This document shows, piece by piece, positions 20,583-30,760 of a DNA stretch of 64,000 bases. The notes under the pieces were generated by a model. It saw nothing but the letters and a program-made list of their open reading frames with translations. It was not told the DNA's origin and searched no databases. The stretch comes from Cryptomeria japonica. Lineage: Eukaryota > Streptophyta > Pinopsida > Cupressales > Cupressaceae. Numbering within the stretch: the first letter of the stretch is position 1; each line of letters opens with the position of its first letter. Location of the stretch: NCBI RefSeq assembly GCF_030272615.1, contig NC_081405.1:575655752-575719751 (forward strand), read 5' to 3'. The translations under genes and the position numbers were made by a program.

Positions 20583-21544
20583 AGATCTTGATTTGTGAGG
20601 TATTTGTTGATGACATTATCTTTGGTGGAGATGACAAGATGAGTCATGAGTTTGCAGATGAGATGAAGAAAGAGTTTGAAATGTCACTCATAGGGGAGAT
20701 TAAATTCTTCATTGGACTATAGATCTAGCAGATGAAGGATGGAATCTTTATCACTCAGTCTAAGTATGTCAAAGAGGTGTTGAAGACCTTTGGCATGGAA
20801 GATAGAAAAGCGGTTGGTACACCGATGGTGACTGGTTGTAAACTATCTAAAGAGGATGACTTAGCATTGGTTGATGAGAAAGAATATCGATCAATGATTG
20901 GTAAATTGTATTATGTAGTGCATAGCAGACCAGATATTGCACATGCAGTTGGCATTACTGCAAGGTTTCAGATAATTCCAAGAGAATCCCACTTGGTTGC
21001 AGTCAAGCGGATTCTTAGGTATCTGAAAGGAACTATTGACTATGGGTTATGGTATCCATACAATAATGATTTTAACCTAAAAGTGTTCACAGATGCTAAT
21101 TGGGCTGGTAATGTAGATGACCGGAAGAGCACAGCCAGTGGTGCATTCTTCCTTAGTGGTAGACTAGTCTCATGGATGAGTAAGAAGTAGAGTTGTATCT
21201 CTCAGTCTACAACGGAAGCAAAGTATGTTATAGCTTTCATGAACTGCACTCAGACAATTTGGATGAAGCATGTATTAAATGGCTTCAAAGTTCCTGTATC
21301 TGAACTGGTAAGTATATTTTGTGACAATACTAGTGCAATTAATATCTCTAAGAATCCTGTTTTACATTGTAGAACTAAGCACTTTGAGCTTAAGTATCAT
21401 TTTTTGAGGGAAAAGGTTCTGAATAAAAAGATTGCACTGGAACATGTTTCCAGTAAGGAGCAGTTAGTAGACATATTCACCAAGCCTCTCCCAAAGACTA
21501 CATTTATATACTTAAGAGGTGAATTAGGGGTACTGCCCCTTTAG
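20583..21544 (+). pseudogene. Copia-1 reverse transcriptase C-terminal part and RNase H
   Basis: Resumes with QILICEVFVDDIIFGG (catalytic FVDD ~20606-20617). It continues through the thumb and RNase H to FTKPLPKTTFIYLRGELG and TAG at 21542. Stops: TAG 20720, TAG 20726, TAG ~21188. A few codons before QILIC are missing relative to Copia-2, so some target sequence was lost at the Copia-2 junction. Confidence 0.85.
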
Positions 21545-21790
21545 GAGGTGAACTAAAGGTATATGCTCCACATCAGTCATGTATTGCATAGTCAAATATT
21601 TCTTCAGGATTGATGTGTTGAAGGATGTTACTCCTTAAGGGGAGCAGCATAATGGAATAGGGAAGCTTGTGCCTCCACTTTGGCATTGTTGTCAAAGGGA
21701 GAGAAGATGTGACGCGGACAAGATATCTGTAGAAATTGGGGAAGAAGATGTGAAGCGGAGAGATATCTTTGTATATTGCCATCAATGTCA
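21545..21790 (+). other. Copia-1 3' untranslated region
   Basis: Noncoding. It holds a polypurine-like copy at 21681-21706 (TGGCATTGTTGTCAAAGGGA) ~100 bases before the true tract. Confidence 0.6.
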
Positions 21791-21801
21791 AAGGGGGAGA
21801 T
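21791..21801 (+). promoter_or_regulatory. Copia-1 polypurine tract
   Basis: AAGGGGGAGAT directly before the 3' LTR. Confidence 0.8.
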
Positions 21802-23332
21802 TATTGGCATTATGTGAACCGGTATGTGGACATAATGACATTGTATGTTGTCATTGATGTCAATATGTTGTAGAGGTGTGAACCGAGATATGTGAGAACT
21901 AGTATAACACTGTGAACCGGCATTTGTGCCAAAGTGAAGCGGTGTGTTTGTTCAAGGTGAACCGGCATACGGTTATGCAAACCGGCACATGGAAGTGTTG
22001 TATGACTACCGGTTGGTAGTCTCAACTTTAGGGTTTCTGGTTGAAGTGCTTCAAGCCTGTGTGGCTCAACCGGTGACATTGTTTGATGAGTTAGCATTGT
22101 AAAGAAGAATAAATCGTGTTGCCACGTAAGCCTGTGTGCATGAAGGATCTTGCATGCGGGAGATTGTTTCTATCTACCTCGAGAATGTGCGAAGTCAGTA
22201 AAATGGTGATAATGTGTGATGGGTTATCAGCCACCATAAAATCGGTTGAAATGGATGATGGAGAATGTCTTGAGATTGGATCAAGATTGTCACATTTAAT
22301 GTAGTGTGCTCAATGGTCAGGATTGAACCGTTTGAATTCCTTAACCTAATAGGTTTAGGCTTTAGGGTTTATGCTACCAACTTATTTGTTTTCCTATAAG
22401 GTTGATGTCGTGTCTCTTTCTAAGGTTGTTGGCAAAAGTTGTGTGTGTGTATCTAATAGAAGGGATACGTGATTCTTGCCAAACCAAAAGGAGAGAAGAG
22501 ATACCTGTAGAGTGTAAGTGCAAAAGGTGAAGAGGAGCTTAAGCAGATCTGCATTGGAATTAAGTATTGTTACTAGATCATTGTAATACTTGTTGATCTC
22601 TAACCAGCTCAACAGTTGGAAAATCCCTTAAGAGGGTAGGCTTAACCGACTTGCTGTAAATCCTTTAACAGGGTAATTCAAAGCTATTGAGTTCAAATTA
22701 TGTTAGCTATTGAGTTCTTGAAATCTTCTAACAAGGTAACCTTTAATAGGGTTTAACCCTTAACTGGGTATTGTAGCCATCCCTTATCCGGGTGATCTCT
22801 AACAGGATCGGTTCCTAGCAAAACCTATTGTAATGTCTCTAACCGGACAAGGCTCCTAACAGAGAAGACTTCCAAAGAGCTCAAAAATAGCTTGTGGGTA
22901 TTCATCCCCATCGTGGTTTTTCCCAGTTGGGTTTCCATGTGAAAAATATGTGTGTCATGTGTGATGCTTTTATCTTGTGATGCTTTGCTATTGTTTGTCA
23001 AGCATATGATGGTTCTATGTTTTAAGCCTGTCAATAAAACATGTTGAACTAGCTGTTATTATGATCTGATGATAGATTACCTATTTATGCATAAGGGTGA
23101 AATGGTAGTGTAGTCTTGAGTTGAGTGAAAAGCTAAGTGAGTAACCGGTTAATGCTTGTCTTAGACATTCTTAGCTTTACTAGTTGCACTCTGTTTCAAA
23201 CTAGTGTCTTTGTCTGCCAGTCATTTGAAGTGTCTGCTGTCAAACCGGTTTAGGAATGTATTTTTGTCTATATTGATCCACCCCCCACTCTTAGTACTGG
23301 TTTGGTACTATTCACTCATCATTGAGTTATCA
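21802..23332 (+). mobile_element. Copia-1 3' LTR, full length
   Basis: Starts TATTGGCATTATG (TG to TA change against the 5' copy) and ends TTATCA before GGAAC. It contains the mini-hairpin array (22622-22864), the larger hairpin (22911-22940) and a C-rich tract near 23280. About 1.53 kb. Confidence 0.8.
22622..22864 (+). repeat. Tandem mini-hairpin array in Copia-1 3' LTR
   Basis: Units with 6-nt loops: ACCC/GGGT (22756), GATCT/GGATC (22794), TGTCT/GGACA (22834) and CTC/GAG (22853), among others. Loops are TTAACT, CTAACA, CTAACC and CTAACA. Stem sequences differ from those of Copia-2, but pairing is kept. Confidence 0.75.
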
Positions 23333-23337
23333 GGAAC
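23333..23337 (+). repeat. Copia-1 target-site duplication, right copy
   Basis: GGAAC, one mismatch from CGAAC at 11752-11756. Confidence 0.5.
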
Positions 23338-23381
23338 TTCATTTTTCACATTTTAAGTTCTATTGACCCGCTTTTCCTGCA
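23338..23381 (+). mobile_element. Tat 3' LTR, terminal remnant after Copia-1
   Basis: TTCATTTTTCACATTTTAAG... ending CTTTTCCTGCA, a plausible LTR terminus (CA). Inferred from position and ending; the 5' LTR needed for proof is outside the window. Confidence 0.45.
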
Positions 23382-23439
23382 TATAGATTGGTATCATGAT
23401 CAATAGTTAGATGATGTGAGAAAAAGGTAGTGTTTGAAG

Positions 23440-24301
23440 AAGAAGCACCTTAATATGAATGATAGAGTTTATGTCTTGCAAAGTAATCCTTAATCTTTTG
23501 AACACTAATGATATCATCCATAGGTGAATGATGAGGATGTACTAGACCTTCAGTAATAGCCTGTCTAGGAGGCTTTGTAGGGAGTTTGATTCCTTATTCA
23601 AATTTTATTAGTCCTTGTCCTCTACAACCTTGTTTTGATATTATGTTATAGTGACTCCTATTAGATCTTTTTAATTGAGGAGTATGATATTGAATTTATT
23701 TAAAATTTGTAGTTTGTGTACACCTATAAGGAACAAAGCGAGAAGTAGACGAATAAATAATATCCTTTGTTAGAATTTTTTATTTTCTATCATCATGCAT
23801 GTCCTCTTTAATAGGTTAGGAAGGAATATCTATATCATCTAAGGCTTCCCCTTTACTTAATATTATGTGGGGAGATAGACCATGAAAAGGAATATCCTTT
23901 GTTAGAAATTTTTATTTTCTATCATCATGCATGTCCTCTTTAATAGGTTAGGAAGGAATATCTATATCATCTAAGGCTTCCACTTTACTTAATATTATGT
24001 GGGGAGATAGACCATGACAAGGAATATCCTTTGTTAGAAATTTTTCTTTTCTATCATCATGCATGTCCTCTTTAATAGGTCAGGAAAGGATATCTATATC
24101 ATCTAAGTCTTCCCCTTTACTTAATATTATCTTGGGAGATAGACCATGAATGAAATGGATAACATCATCTTCTCTATAAATGTTTTGATGGTTAAGATAA
24201 GCTCTAAGAGAATAAGGAGGATCTAGAGAGATTAAAACACCAATATTTTGACCTTGGTCTTCTTGCGATAGGGTATGTGTATAAGAACAAGATGGTGCCA
24301 T
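23440..24301 (-). pseudogene. Unrecognised antisense coding relic with 44-codon tandem repeat
   Basis: From an ATG at 24301 in good plant start context (AACCATGGC), one minus-strand frame runs ~285 codons without indel. It reads MAPSCSYTHTLSQEDQGQNI, then an Asp-rich block (HFIHGLSPKIILSKGEDLDD). Three in-frame repeats of 44 codons follow, then a basic tail (TPQLKRSNRSHYNIISKQGC) and ISVQKIKDYFARH before TAA near 23450. Stops lie at the same repeat position (TGA or TAA) and elsewhere as TAA. I do not recognise the family; it could be an LTR-element accessory ORF or a host pseudogene. Confidence 0.5.
23759..24154 (+). repeat. Three tandem copies of a 132-bp repeat
   Basis: Copies start at 23759, 23891 and 24023 (AATATCCTTTGTTAGAA), exactly 132 bp apart. 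Copies 1 and 2 are closest: both carry TAA in a codon that is GAA in copy 3. Confidence 0.95.
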
Positions 24302-24313
24302 GGTTATTTTCAA

Positions 24314-25884
24314 TGATTTCTCTCTATTAGAGAGATCATTGATGTATTATTGGCTATATATCTGCATTCACATGATATACCATAGCAGAGGGACAAGTGT
24401 TAAGCTTTTCATTAACATCTATAGGATTATGATCTCTAAAATATTTTATACAATCTAAATATATAATGCATTTTCCCAAAAATATCATTATAAAACAACA
24501 TGCGTCTTGCGTTAAATATTTTAGAGTTGGTTGATTTGTAAGAATTTGTTTTCAAATTCTAAGAATGCAATATGCCAAACTGCTATGAATGAAAAGAAGA
24601 AATGTAAAGTGAAATAAGCAATTATCCAACACATGATTATGATAAATATAAGTGAAATGAAATGTAATTATATGTTAATGGAAAATAATTGAGATGTATT
24701 AGGTGCCATTATGAATGTCTAAGATTAGATCTAAAAACAAAAGTTACAAATTATGTAACCCACAAATCAAATTAATCAAAATAATTTAGGTTTTTGATGA
24801 ATTTAACTTCTAAATTTTTGTATCTTTTATTACAAGTATAATCTAGGTGCAAAGTTCAAAATTATAATTCCTACAAATCAATCTCAGAACACAAATTAGA
24901 AATAGTCATCTAAGGAGATGAGATCATTAAAATATATTAGGTTAAAAGTTAGGGTTAGGGTTAAAAAAAGATAATAAAACCACTTAACTACCCAATTAAC
25001 CATTATATTAAGGAGGAGTGAAATTTAATATATATAGACTTGATAGACCAAGATTTTGATCAATTTTTAGGCTCTTTTGATAGGGCTCTATCCTCTTTAA
25101 ATTGAATTGATTTGAATTGTTGAATATTAGGGAGAGATAGGTGATTATTGTAGTGTTCTAGTAGAAATAGTAAGCTACAAATATCGTACAAAGACACCAA
25201 CCTTGATTTAGGAAAAAGAAGATGTCACAAATCTATTACCAGAAGTTTGCCCTGATTTCTTGGGACCAAGTAGCATTAACTCGCCATGCTCCTTTGGATT
25301 TCTCACCATTGAATGTTGAACCTACTCATCTCTGTGAATTATGTCTATCCTCCCTAATGAATCTTTGTACTTTTTTCGTACATGTTATAAATAAGGGATA
25401 AATTATTGGGAATAAGGGTTTGCCTAAGATAAAACTCAATTTAGTAATTAACCTTGAATAAAATAATATAAATATTGAAATAAATAATGCTAGATATACC
25501 TCATATTTACAATTATTGATGATGGTTGTTTGATCTTTGAATGTAATCACAAATATTATATGAATTGGCATGGCGAACTTAAAACCATAATAAAAAACAC
25601 ACATATTTTCATAAGATTGAATTATTTTTCTTCATAATTGTTAAATGATGAATGTGCAACACTGAAGATCTCTAAATATGCTTATTTATGAATGCTTCAT
25701 AGATGCACAATTACTTTACGTAGATTGTGGATTTTAAAATGAATTGATATGATATATTTATATACGGGTGTCTAGGTAATTTGTCAACTAGGCCAACATC
25801 CAACATTCATGTGAACCCACAAGGATCAATATTATCGATGAGATGTAGTCCCAACCCTATTTAAAATAAGGACTGGATTTATTG
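24314..25884. other. AT-rich sequence, no gene seen
   Basis: No coding frame or element boundary I can support. A minus-strand frame at 25326-25604 is low-complexity. A short TTAGGGTTAGGG run near 24951 is too brief to be telomeric. Confidence 0.6.
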
Positions 25885-26072
25885 AGAAAATGGTGTTTCA
25901 ACCTTACATTTACATGGGTTACTATTTATAGTAAGATTTCTTTTGAGTATGAAATGGTGCAAAATTATCCCCAAAGATTTTGGTTGGATAGATAAGAATA
26001 TTGATAAAAAAATTTCACAAGATCACAACCAATTTTGAAGATAAGAAAGTTTTCATTCTAGAGGGGTGCAAT
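25885..26072 (+). mobile_element. 3' terminal remnant of a second Copia-3-family copy
   Basis: Collinear with 32380-32570, the region before the Copia-3 3' LTR. Shared blocks include CTATTTATAGTAAG, AGATCACAACCA and the polypurine GAGGGGTGCAA at its end. Homology is not visible left of ~25885. Confidence 0.75.
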
Positions 26073-27466
26073 GTCTTGGCATAACTGATGATGATGAGAT
26101 GTGATGATGACTAGTAAAGTTGATATGATCAAGCATATGATGTCAAGTGAGGAGGTTGTTGGCTTGATGTAATCAGTTGTTTGATGACTTTATTTGTGTT
26201 CTCATTGATGGCAACCATGTTTGTTTAGTCATATAAGTCATCTAGACCTACCAGTAGTGGAACCGAATGACAACAATGTAAGAAGGAACGAAGCCATGAT
26301 CAAGAGACTGGTATGGACCATCGGTGAAGAGTTAGATGTTGCAGTTTTACAAGACTATTGAAGATAGAAATATGCACCTATGTTCCAAACCACATCAACA
26401 GATCTAGTGTATTGAGTGAGTTATGATTGACTATCATGAACTCTGTGAAGAAGAATGAATACTAGTGACAAATCTTTAACTGTTAATGATTTTATGTTTG
26501 GTGGTGGATCTTATCATGTTCATAACTTAGTGATGACATCTCAAAATCCATGTGTAATGATAAGATGTTGTTTGAGCGCCTACAAGGATCACATTTCTTG
26601 GAAAATATCGAAGTGCTTAGTAGAATGTGACAAGGGTTTGATTTTTTATCAAATCGATGTGCGGTGATCATTCAATGGTCAAAATTATCTAGAAATTTGT
26701 TGTAATAATCTGTAATATAATCTTGTTGATGTAATTAGGGTTTGTCGCTACTCGAACTATAAAATGCATTTAGAGCTAGTTTGAGAAGGGTTTTAGTGTC
26801 AGTGGTTTTGAGAAGAAGGTATTGTTGAACTAGGTTATAGTATTTGCATGTGTGTAGTAGAGTTGAGTTAAAAAGTATTTGTACTAGCAAACAAGGAAGT
26901 ATTGTGATCAAATTATTTTCTTTGTTGTTCCCTACCAATTGTATTAGTTTGAAATCCCTTAATTGGGTAGACTTTAATAGGTTCGATATTGTAAATCCCT
27001 TCACTTGGTGGTTCATTAACTTGAGTTTCAAATCCTCTAGCAAGGTTACTCCTAATACGGTAGAGCTCCTAACAGAGCTAAGGTGAAATCCCTTGACTGG
27101 GTGACTCCAAATAGGGTTTTCTCTTAACTGGGCATATTGTAAAGCTCTTAACCAAGCTAGGCCTTTAACTAGGTGCATTCCAAAAGAGTGAAAATATTTT
27201 GTGTGTCCTAATTCCCATCGTGGTTTTTCCCATTTGGGTTTCCATGTGAAAAATCTTTGTGTTCATATGGTGATGCATTGTTGATGTGTGCATTTGATGT
27301 CTTTACTTTATTTTCATAATGATGAACACTTAATTGAATGGTTTGGTAAATCAGTTTAAAGGATTGTGTAATTAGTTACCGGTAATGGTTTTTGAAGTAT
27401 TGCATAATTGTTTTACTATTGATTCACCCCCCCTCTCAGTAGTAACCGGATTCTCATAATAACACA
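26073..27466 (+). mobile_element. Solo copia LTR (related to Copia-1/-2 type) at a Copia-3 polypurine tract/LTR junction
   Basis: Starts TGTCTTGGCATAAC and ends ATAACACA. It has TATAAAA at 26758-26764, a mini-hairpin array at 26953-27190, the conserved larger hairpin at 27218-27246 and a C-rich tract at ~27427. All are features shared with the Copia-1 and -2 LTRs. No coding interior follows, so it is a solo LTR. The minus-strand frame inside it is an artefact of the array. Confidence 0.65.
26953..27190 (+). repeat. Tandem mini-hairpin array in the solo LTR
   Basis: Units with exact 6-nt loops: CCC/GGG (26956), CCT/AGG (27034), AGCTC/GAGCT (27064), CCC/GGG (27090), CTC/GGG (27121) and CCT/AGG (27162). 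Loops are TTAATT, CTAGCA, CTAACA, TTGACT and TTAACT (twice). Confidence 0.75.
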
Positions 27467-27467
27467 G

Positions 27468-28168
27468 TGAAAGGTTTAAACTTAAATTTGATGAATTTAT
27501 ACCTTTTAAAATACCTTAGAAAGTGGGTGTAAAAATCATAGATGTTTACAAGGTGATAGATAACTTCACAAGATTTCTGATGCTTCAAACAATTTGTCAA
27601 TTAGACACATGGTTCACAAGTTATGGCCTCTAAAAGTTTGGACTTCTGAAATAGAAAATATAAAATGCATGTGACACATAAATGAGTTGTAAAAGAGAGG
27701 GACACATGTTGATGGGTGTTTTGACATGTCATATGACATCTAGATTGGAGAAAAGGTTGGTTATACTTCATTGGGTGGTTTTAGCCCATGGTTTTGTAAG
27801 ATTGTTTGTCGATTTCTTGTATTGTATCACTTATATGATATGCATGAGAAAGAGGTTGTGTGTAAAATTTTTATGTCTATTGAGTTATCTATGAATCTTT
27901 GATTAGTGGTACTCCTATAATGAGATTCCTTTGCAAGTATATTGTCATCTGTAATTGATTCCTGAATAATATATTGTGCAGCTTTTGGAGTGTCAGGTTT
28001 TTCTCCCAAAAGAGTTTCCCCCGCATAAATCATTATTTTGTGGTATGAATGCTATTATGTTTATTTTCGTAAAGTTTCTAGAACTATTATAACGATCTAA
28101 AAAATATTTGCATTACCCTCCTCTCAAGTTTAGTGTAGGAAATTTTTTTAATACTTAACTTCCTTACA
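27468..28168 (+). mobile_element. Copia-3 5' LTR
   Basis: TGAAAGGTTTAAAC... to TTCCTTACA. It has a GGTTTTTCTCCC/GAGTTTCCCCC hairpin-like block near 27994-28022. It follows the solo LTR with one base between them. Confidence 0.8.
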
Positions 28169-28170
28169 AG

Positions 28171-28182
28171 TGGTATCAAAGC
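28171..28182 (+). promoter_or_regulatory. Copia-3 primer binding site
   Basis: TGGTATCAAAGC, one or two changes from the initiator-Met tRNA complement, two bases after the LTR. Confidence 0.75.
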
Positions 28183-28290
28183 CTGATCACCTTTGGTTTC
28201 AGTTGTGGGTTGTTGGGTTTTTGAAATAATCCATGTTTGAGTGGGAGCTTGAGTAGAAGACAATTTTTTATCTTGTTGCAGTGATTTTCA

Positions 28291-29080
28291 GATGGAAAGT
28301 TCGTCAGAGAGAATAGAGGTAGACAAATTTAATGCAAGTAATTTTAAGTTGTGGAAGCTAAAGATGTAATATCTACTAATATATTAAGATATGTGGGATG
28401 ATATTGATGTGAATGTTGAAAGACCCTTAGATCCTACTATGGATGATCAATATGATGTTATGGACTGTAAAGCCAAGGTTCTAATAAGAATGTGCTTGGC
28501 AAAATGTGTTCTAATCAATGGCCATGAAGAGAATACTAAAAAAAAGTTATGGACTAAGCCTGGTGAGGTGTATCAAGAAAAATCTTTATTAAATCAGATT
28601 TTGATGAGGAAGAAATTGTCATCCTTGAAGATGGAAGAGGGTGGATGAATTGAAGAAAACCTCTAGGAACTTAATATGTTGTAGGCTCAATTGGTATCCG
28701 TTGTTGTTAAGATGGATGAAGAGGATAAATGCCAAATATTTCTTTGTTCTTTACTTTATATGTGGGATTGTCTTGTTATGGCTATCGGTAGTACTTATAT
28801 TGTTTTGAATTTTAAAGATGTGGTGGGTGTTTTACTGGGGGAAGAGATGTGGCAAAAGGTATCCATCAGTTTGAAGGAAGCCCTAAGTATTTGTGGAAGA
28901 GCTAATGAAAAAGGCAAGAAGAATGAGAAGCATAATAAGTCCAAGTCCAAAGGGAGATCAAAATATTTTGGAAATTCCAAATTCATTTGCTAGAATTATG
29001 GTAAACCAAGACACATGGACATAAGAACTGCAAAGAATAAAAGAAGAAGAAAAAGAAGTATGATTCTGATTCTGAGTCCA
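28291..29080 (+). pseudogene. Copia-3 Gag
   Basis: Opens MESSSERIEVDKFNASNFKL with WKLKM, the usual plant copia Gag start. Two stops follow, then a UBN2-like region (28391-28648 and, shifted, 28691-28993). The zinc knuckle near 28985-29030 is broken: a stop and Tyr/Arg replace Cys residues. Confidence 0.7.
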
Positions 29081-30760
29081 ACAAGGAAGATGCTGATGCG
29101 CTCATTGTGGCTTTCGCTACTCATGTAGGTAATGATGCATGGTTAATTGAATGAGGTGCATCTTTTCATATGACTTCCAATAAAGAATTATTTTCTAAAT
29201 ATGAAGAGTGTAATGAAGGTAAGGTGTACTTGCATGATGATTCACATTTAGATATGGTTGGTCATGGTAAATTTAGGATCAAGTTTCCTGATGGTAGAAT
29301 AAAATAGATTGGAAGTGTCTTGCATATCCTTGGATTAAAATGAAATTTATCATCTCTGAGAAAACTGATAGGTGTGGGTGTGTAGGTAGTGTTTTTTGAT
29401 GCAAGATGTATGACGATTAAGGGTTCTATGCTGATTTCTAGAGGTGTAAAGTTGGGAACTTTGTATAAGATCGAGGCATACACTATTCAATGAAATAACA
29501 TTTATGTAAAAAGTAAATCTGTGGATACTTCATTGGAATATTTGAGGGTTTCACCTTCAATGGATGGACATGGCTTTTTAGTACCTAAGGGTGCTCTTTC
29601 TTTTGAAGCAAAGTTACCTATAGAGAATTCTATGTTATGGAGCTAGAGGCTTGGCCATATTAGGGAGAAGGGTCTAAGGACCTTGAAAAATAAAAACCTT
29701 GTTGAAGGTTTGAATGATTGTAATCTTGACTTTGATTTCTCTAGTTATTTCATTTATGGAAAACAAAACCGCATTTAGTTTTACTTAAGTTTTCATAAAT
29801 CTTGTAGTGTTTTAGATGTTATTCATTTTGATGTACTTGGTCTTGTAGATATTCCTTCAATTGAAAACTCCACATATTATGTATCATTTATTAATTATTT
29901 TCATAGAAAATATGGGCATATTTTTTAAAGAGTAAATCTAAAGCTTTTGGTTGATTTAAATAATTCAAAAGAATGGTTGAGTTGCAGATTTGAAAGAAAA
30001 TTAAATTTTTAAGGACTAATAATGGTGGTTAATTTTTTTCAAATGATTTTGATAGATTATATAAATATTATGACTTTGACATATAGAAGAAAACTCCGTA
30101 TTCTCCACAATAGAGTGGAGTTGTAGAAAGAATGAATAGGACACTGATGAAGAAGGCTAGGAATATCCTGAGTGGTGCTAGTCTAGAATAAAAGTTTTGG
30201 CCTGAAGTTGTTGCCACTACTTGCTACCTGATTAACACATCTCCTACATCAGCCCTTGTTGATAAAATGCCTATGGAAGCATGGTCAAGAGACAAGCCTT
30301 AATTAAGAGATCTTATATTTTTTGGTTGTGAGGCATATGCACATTTGCCAAAGGAGAAGTGAACAAAGTTGGAGAACAAGGATGTGAAATGTATCTTCAT
30401 TGGTTGCAGTTATGGTGTGAAAGGATACAAGCTTTCGAACCATGTTACACAAAAGGTAATTCATAGTAGAAGTGTTCTTTTTAGAGAATTAAGTCTCCAT
30501 CTGTTACATTGTAGCCAAAATAGACTAAATAGGAAGATGTGATTCAATTCCCCTCTAGGTCTAAAAGAGGTAAATCAAGGCCCCTAGACAGGCAAGAAGT
30601 TGAGGAGAGCTCATCTAGCTTTGAATCTTCTAAAGAGGATGAAAAACCTCCAACTCATCTTGTTAAAAGGTCTACAAGATATAGATAACCACCTAAAAGG
30701 TATCCACCTAATGATTGGAGATGTATTATAGCTTTAAATACTAATATGGATGAACATAGA
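29081..30760 (+). pseudogene. Copia-3 protease and integrase
   Basis: Protease motif near 29139 reads WLIE-stop-GASFHMTS where WLIDSGASxHMT is expected; both Asp and Ser are lost. The integrase HHCC part (LGHIREKGLRTL) follows and the core is frameshifted. GVVERMNRTLMKKARNILSG (near 30118) keeps the catalytic Glu. C-terminal blocks are FFGCEAYAHLPKEK and CIFIGCSYGVKGYKL. Many TAG stops. Confidence 0.75.

Larger units (their letters stand above)
11757..23332 (+). mobile_element. Copia-1: Ty1/copia element inserted in the Tat LTR, itself split by Copia-2
   Basis: A partial 5' LTR at 11757 (TGTTGGCATTATG) and a full 3' LTR at 21802 share long near-identical stretches. The interior runs from integrase C-terminus to RNase H only; gag, protease and most of integrase are deleted. 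Copia-2 is embedded at 13708-20579. Confidence 0.85.

Noticed and set aside
23386-23400. ATTGGTATCATGATC looks like a copia primer site right after the Copia-1/Tat LTR end
   Set aside because: A primer site should follow a 5' LTR, not a 3' LTR; no gag follows, so treated as chance.
24948-24962. TTAGGGTTAGGG, telomere-like
   Set aside because: Two units only, in AT-rich DNA; plant telomere repeat is TTTAGGG.
26735-27178. 147-codon minus-strand frame
   Set aside because: Lies in the LTR hairpin array; the repeated residues reflect the mini-hairpin words, with no start context or domain.
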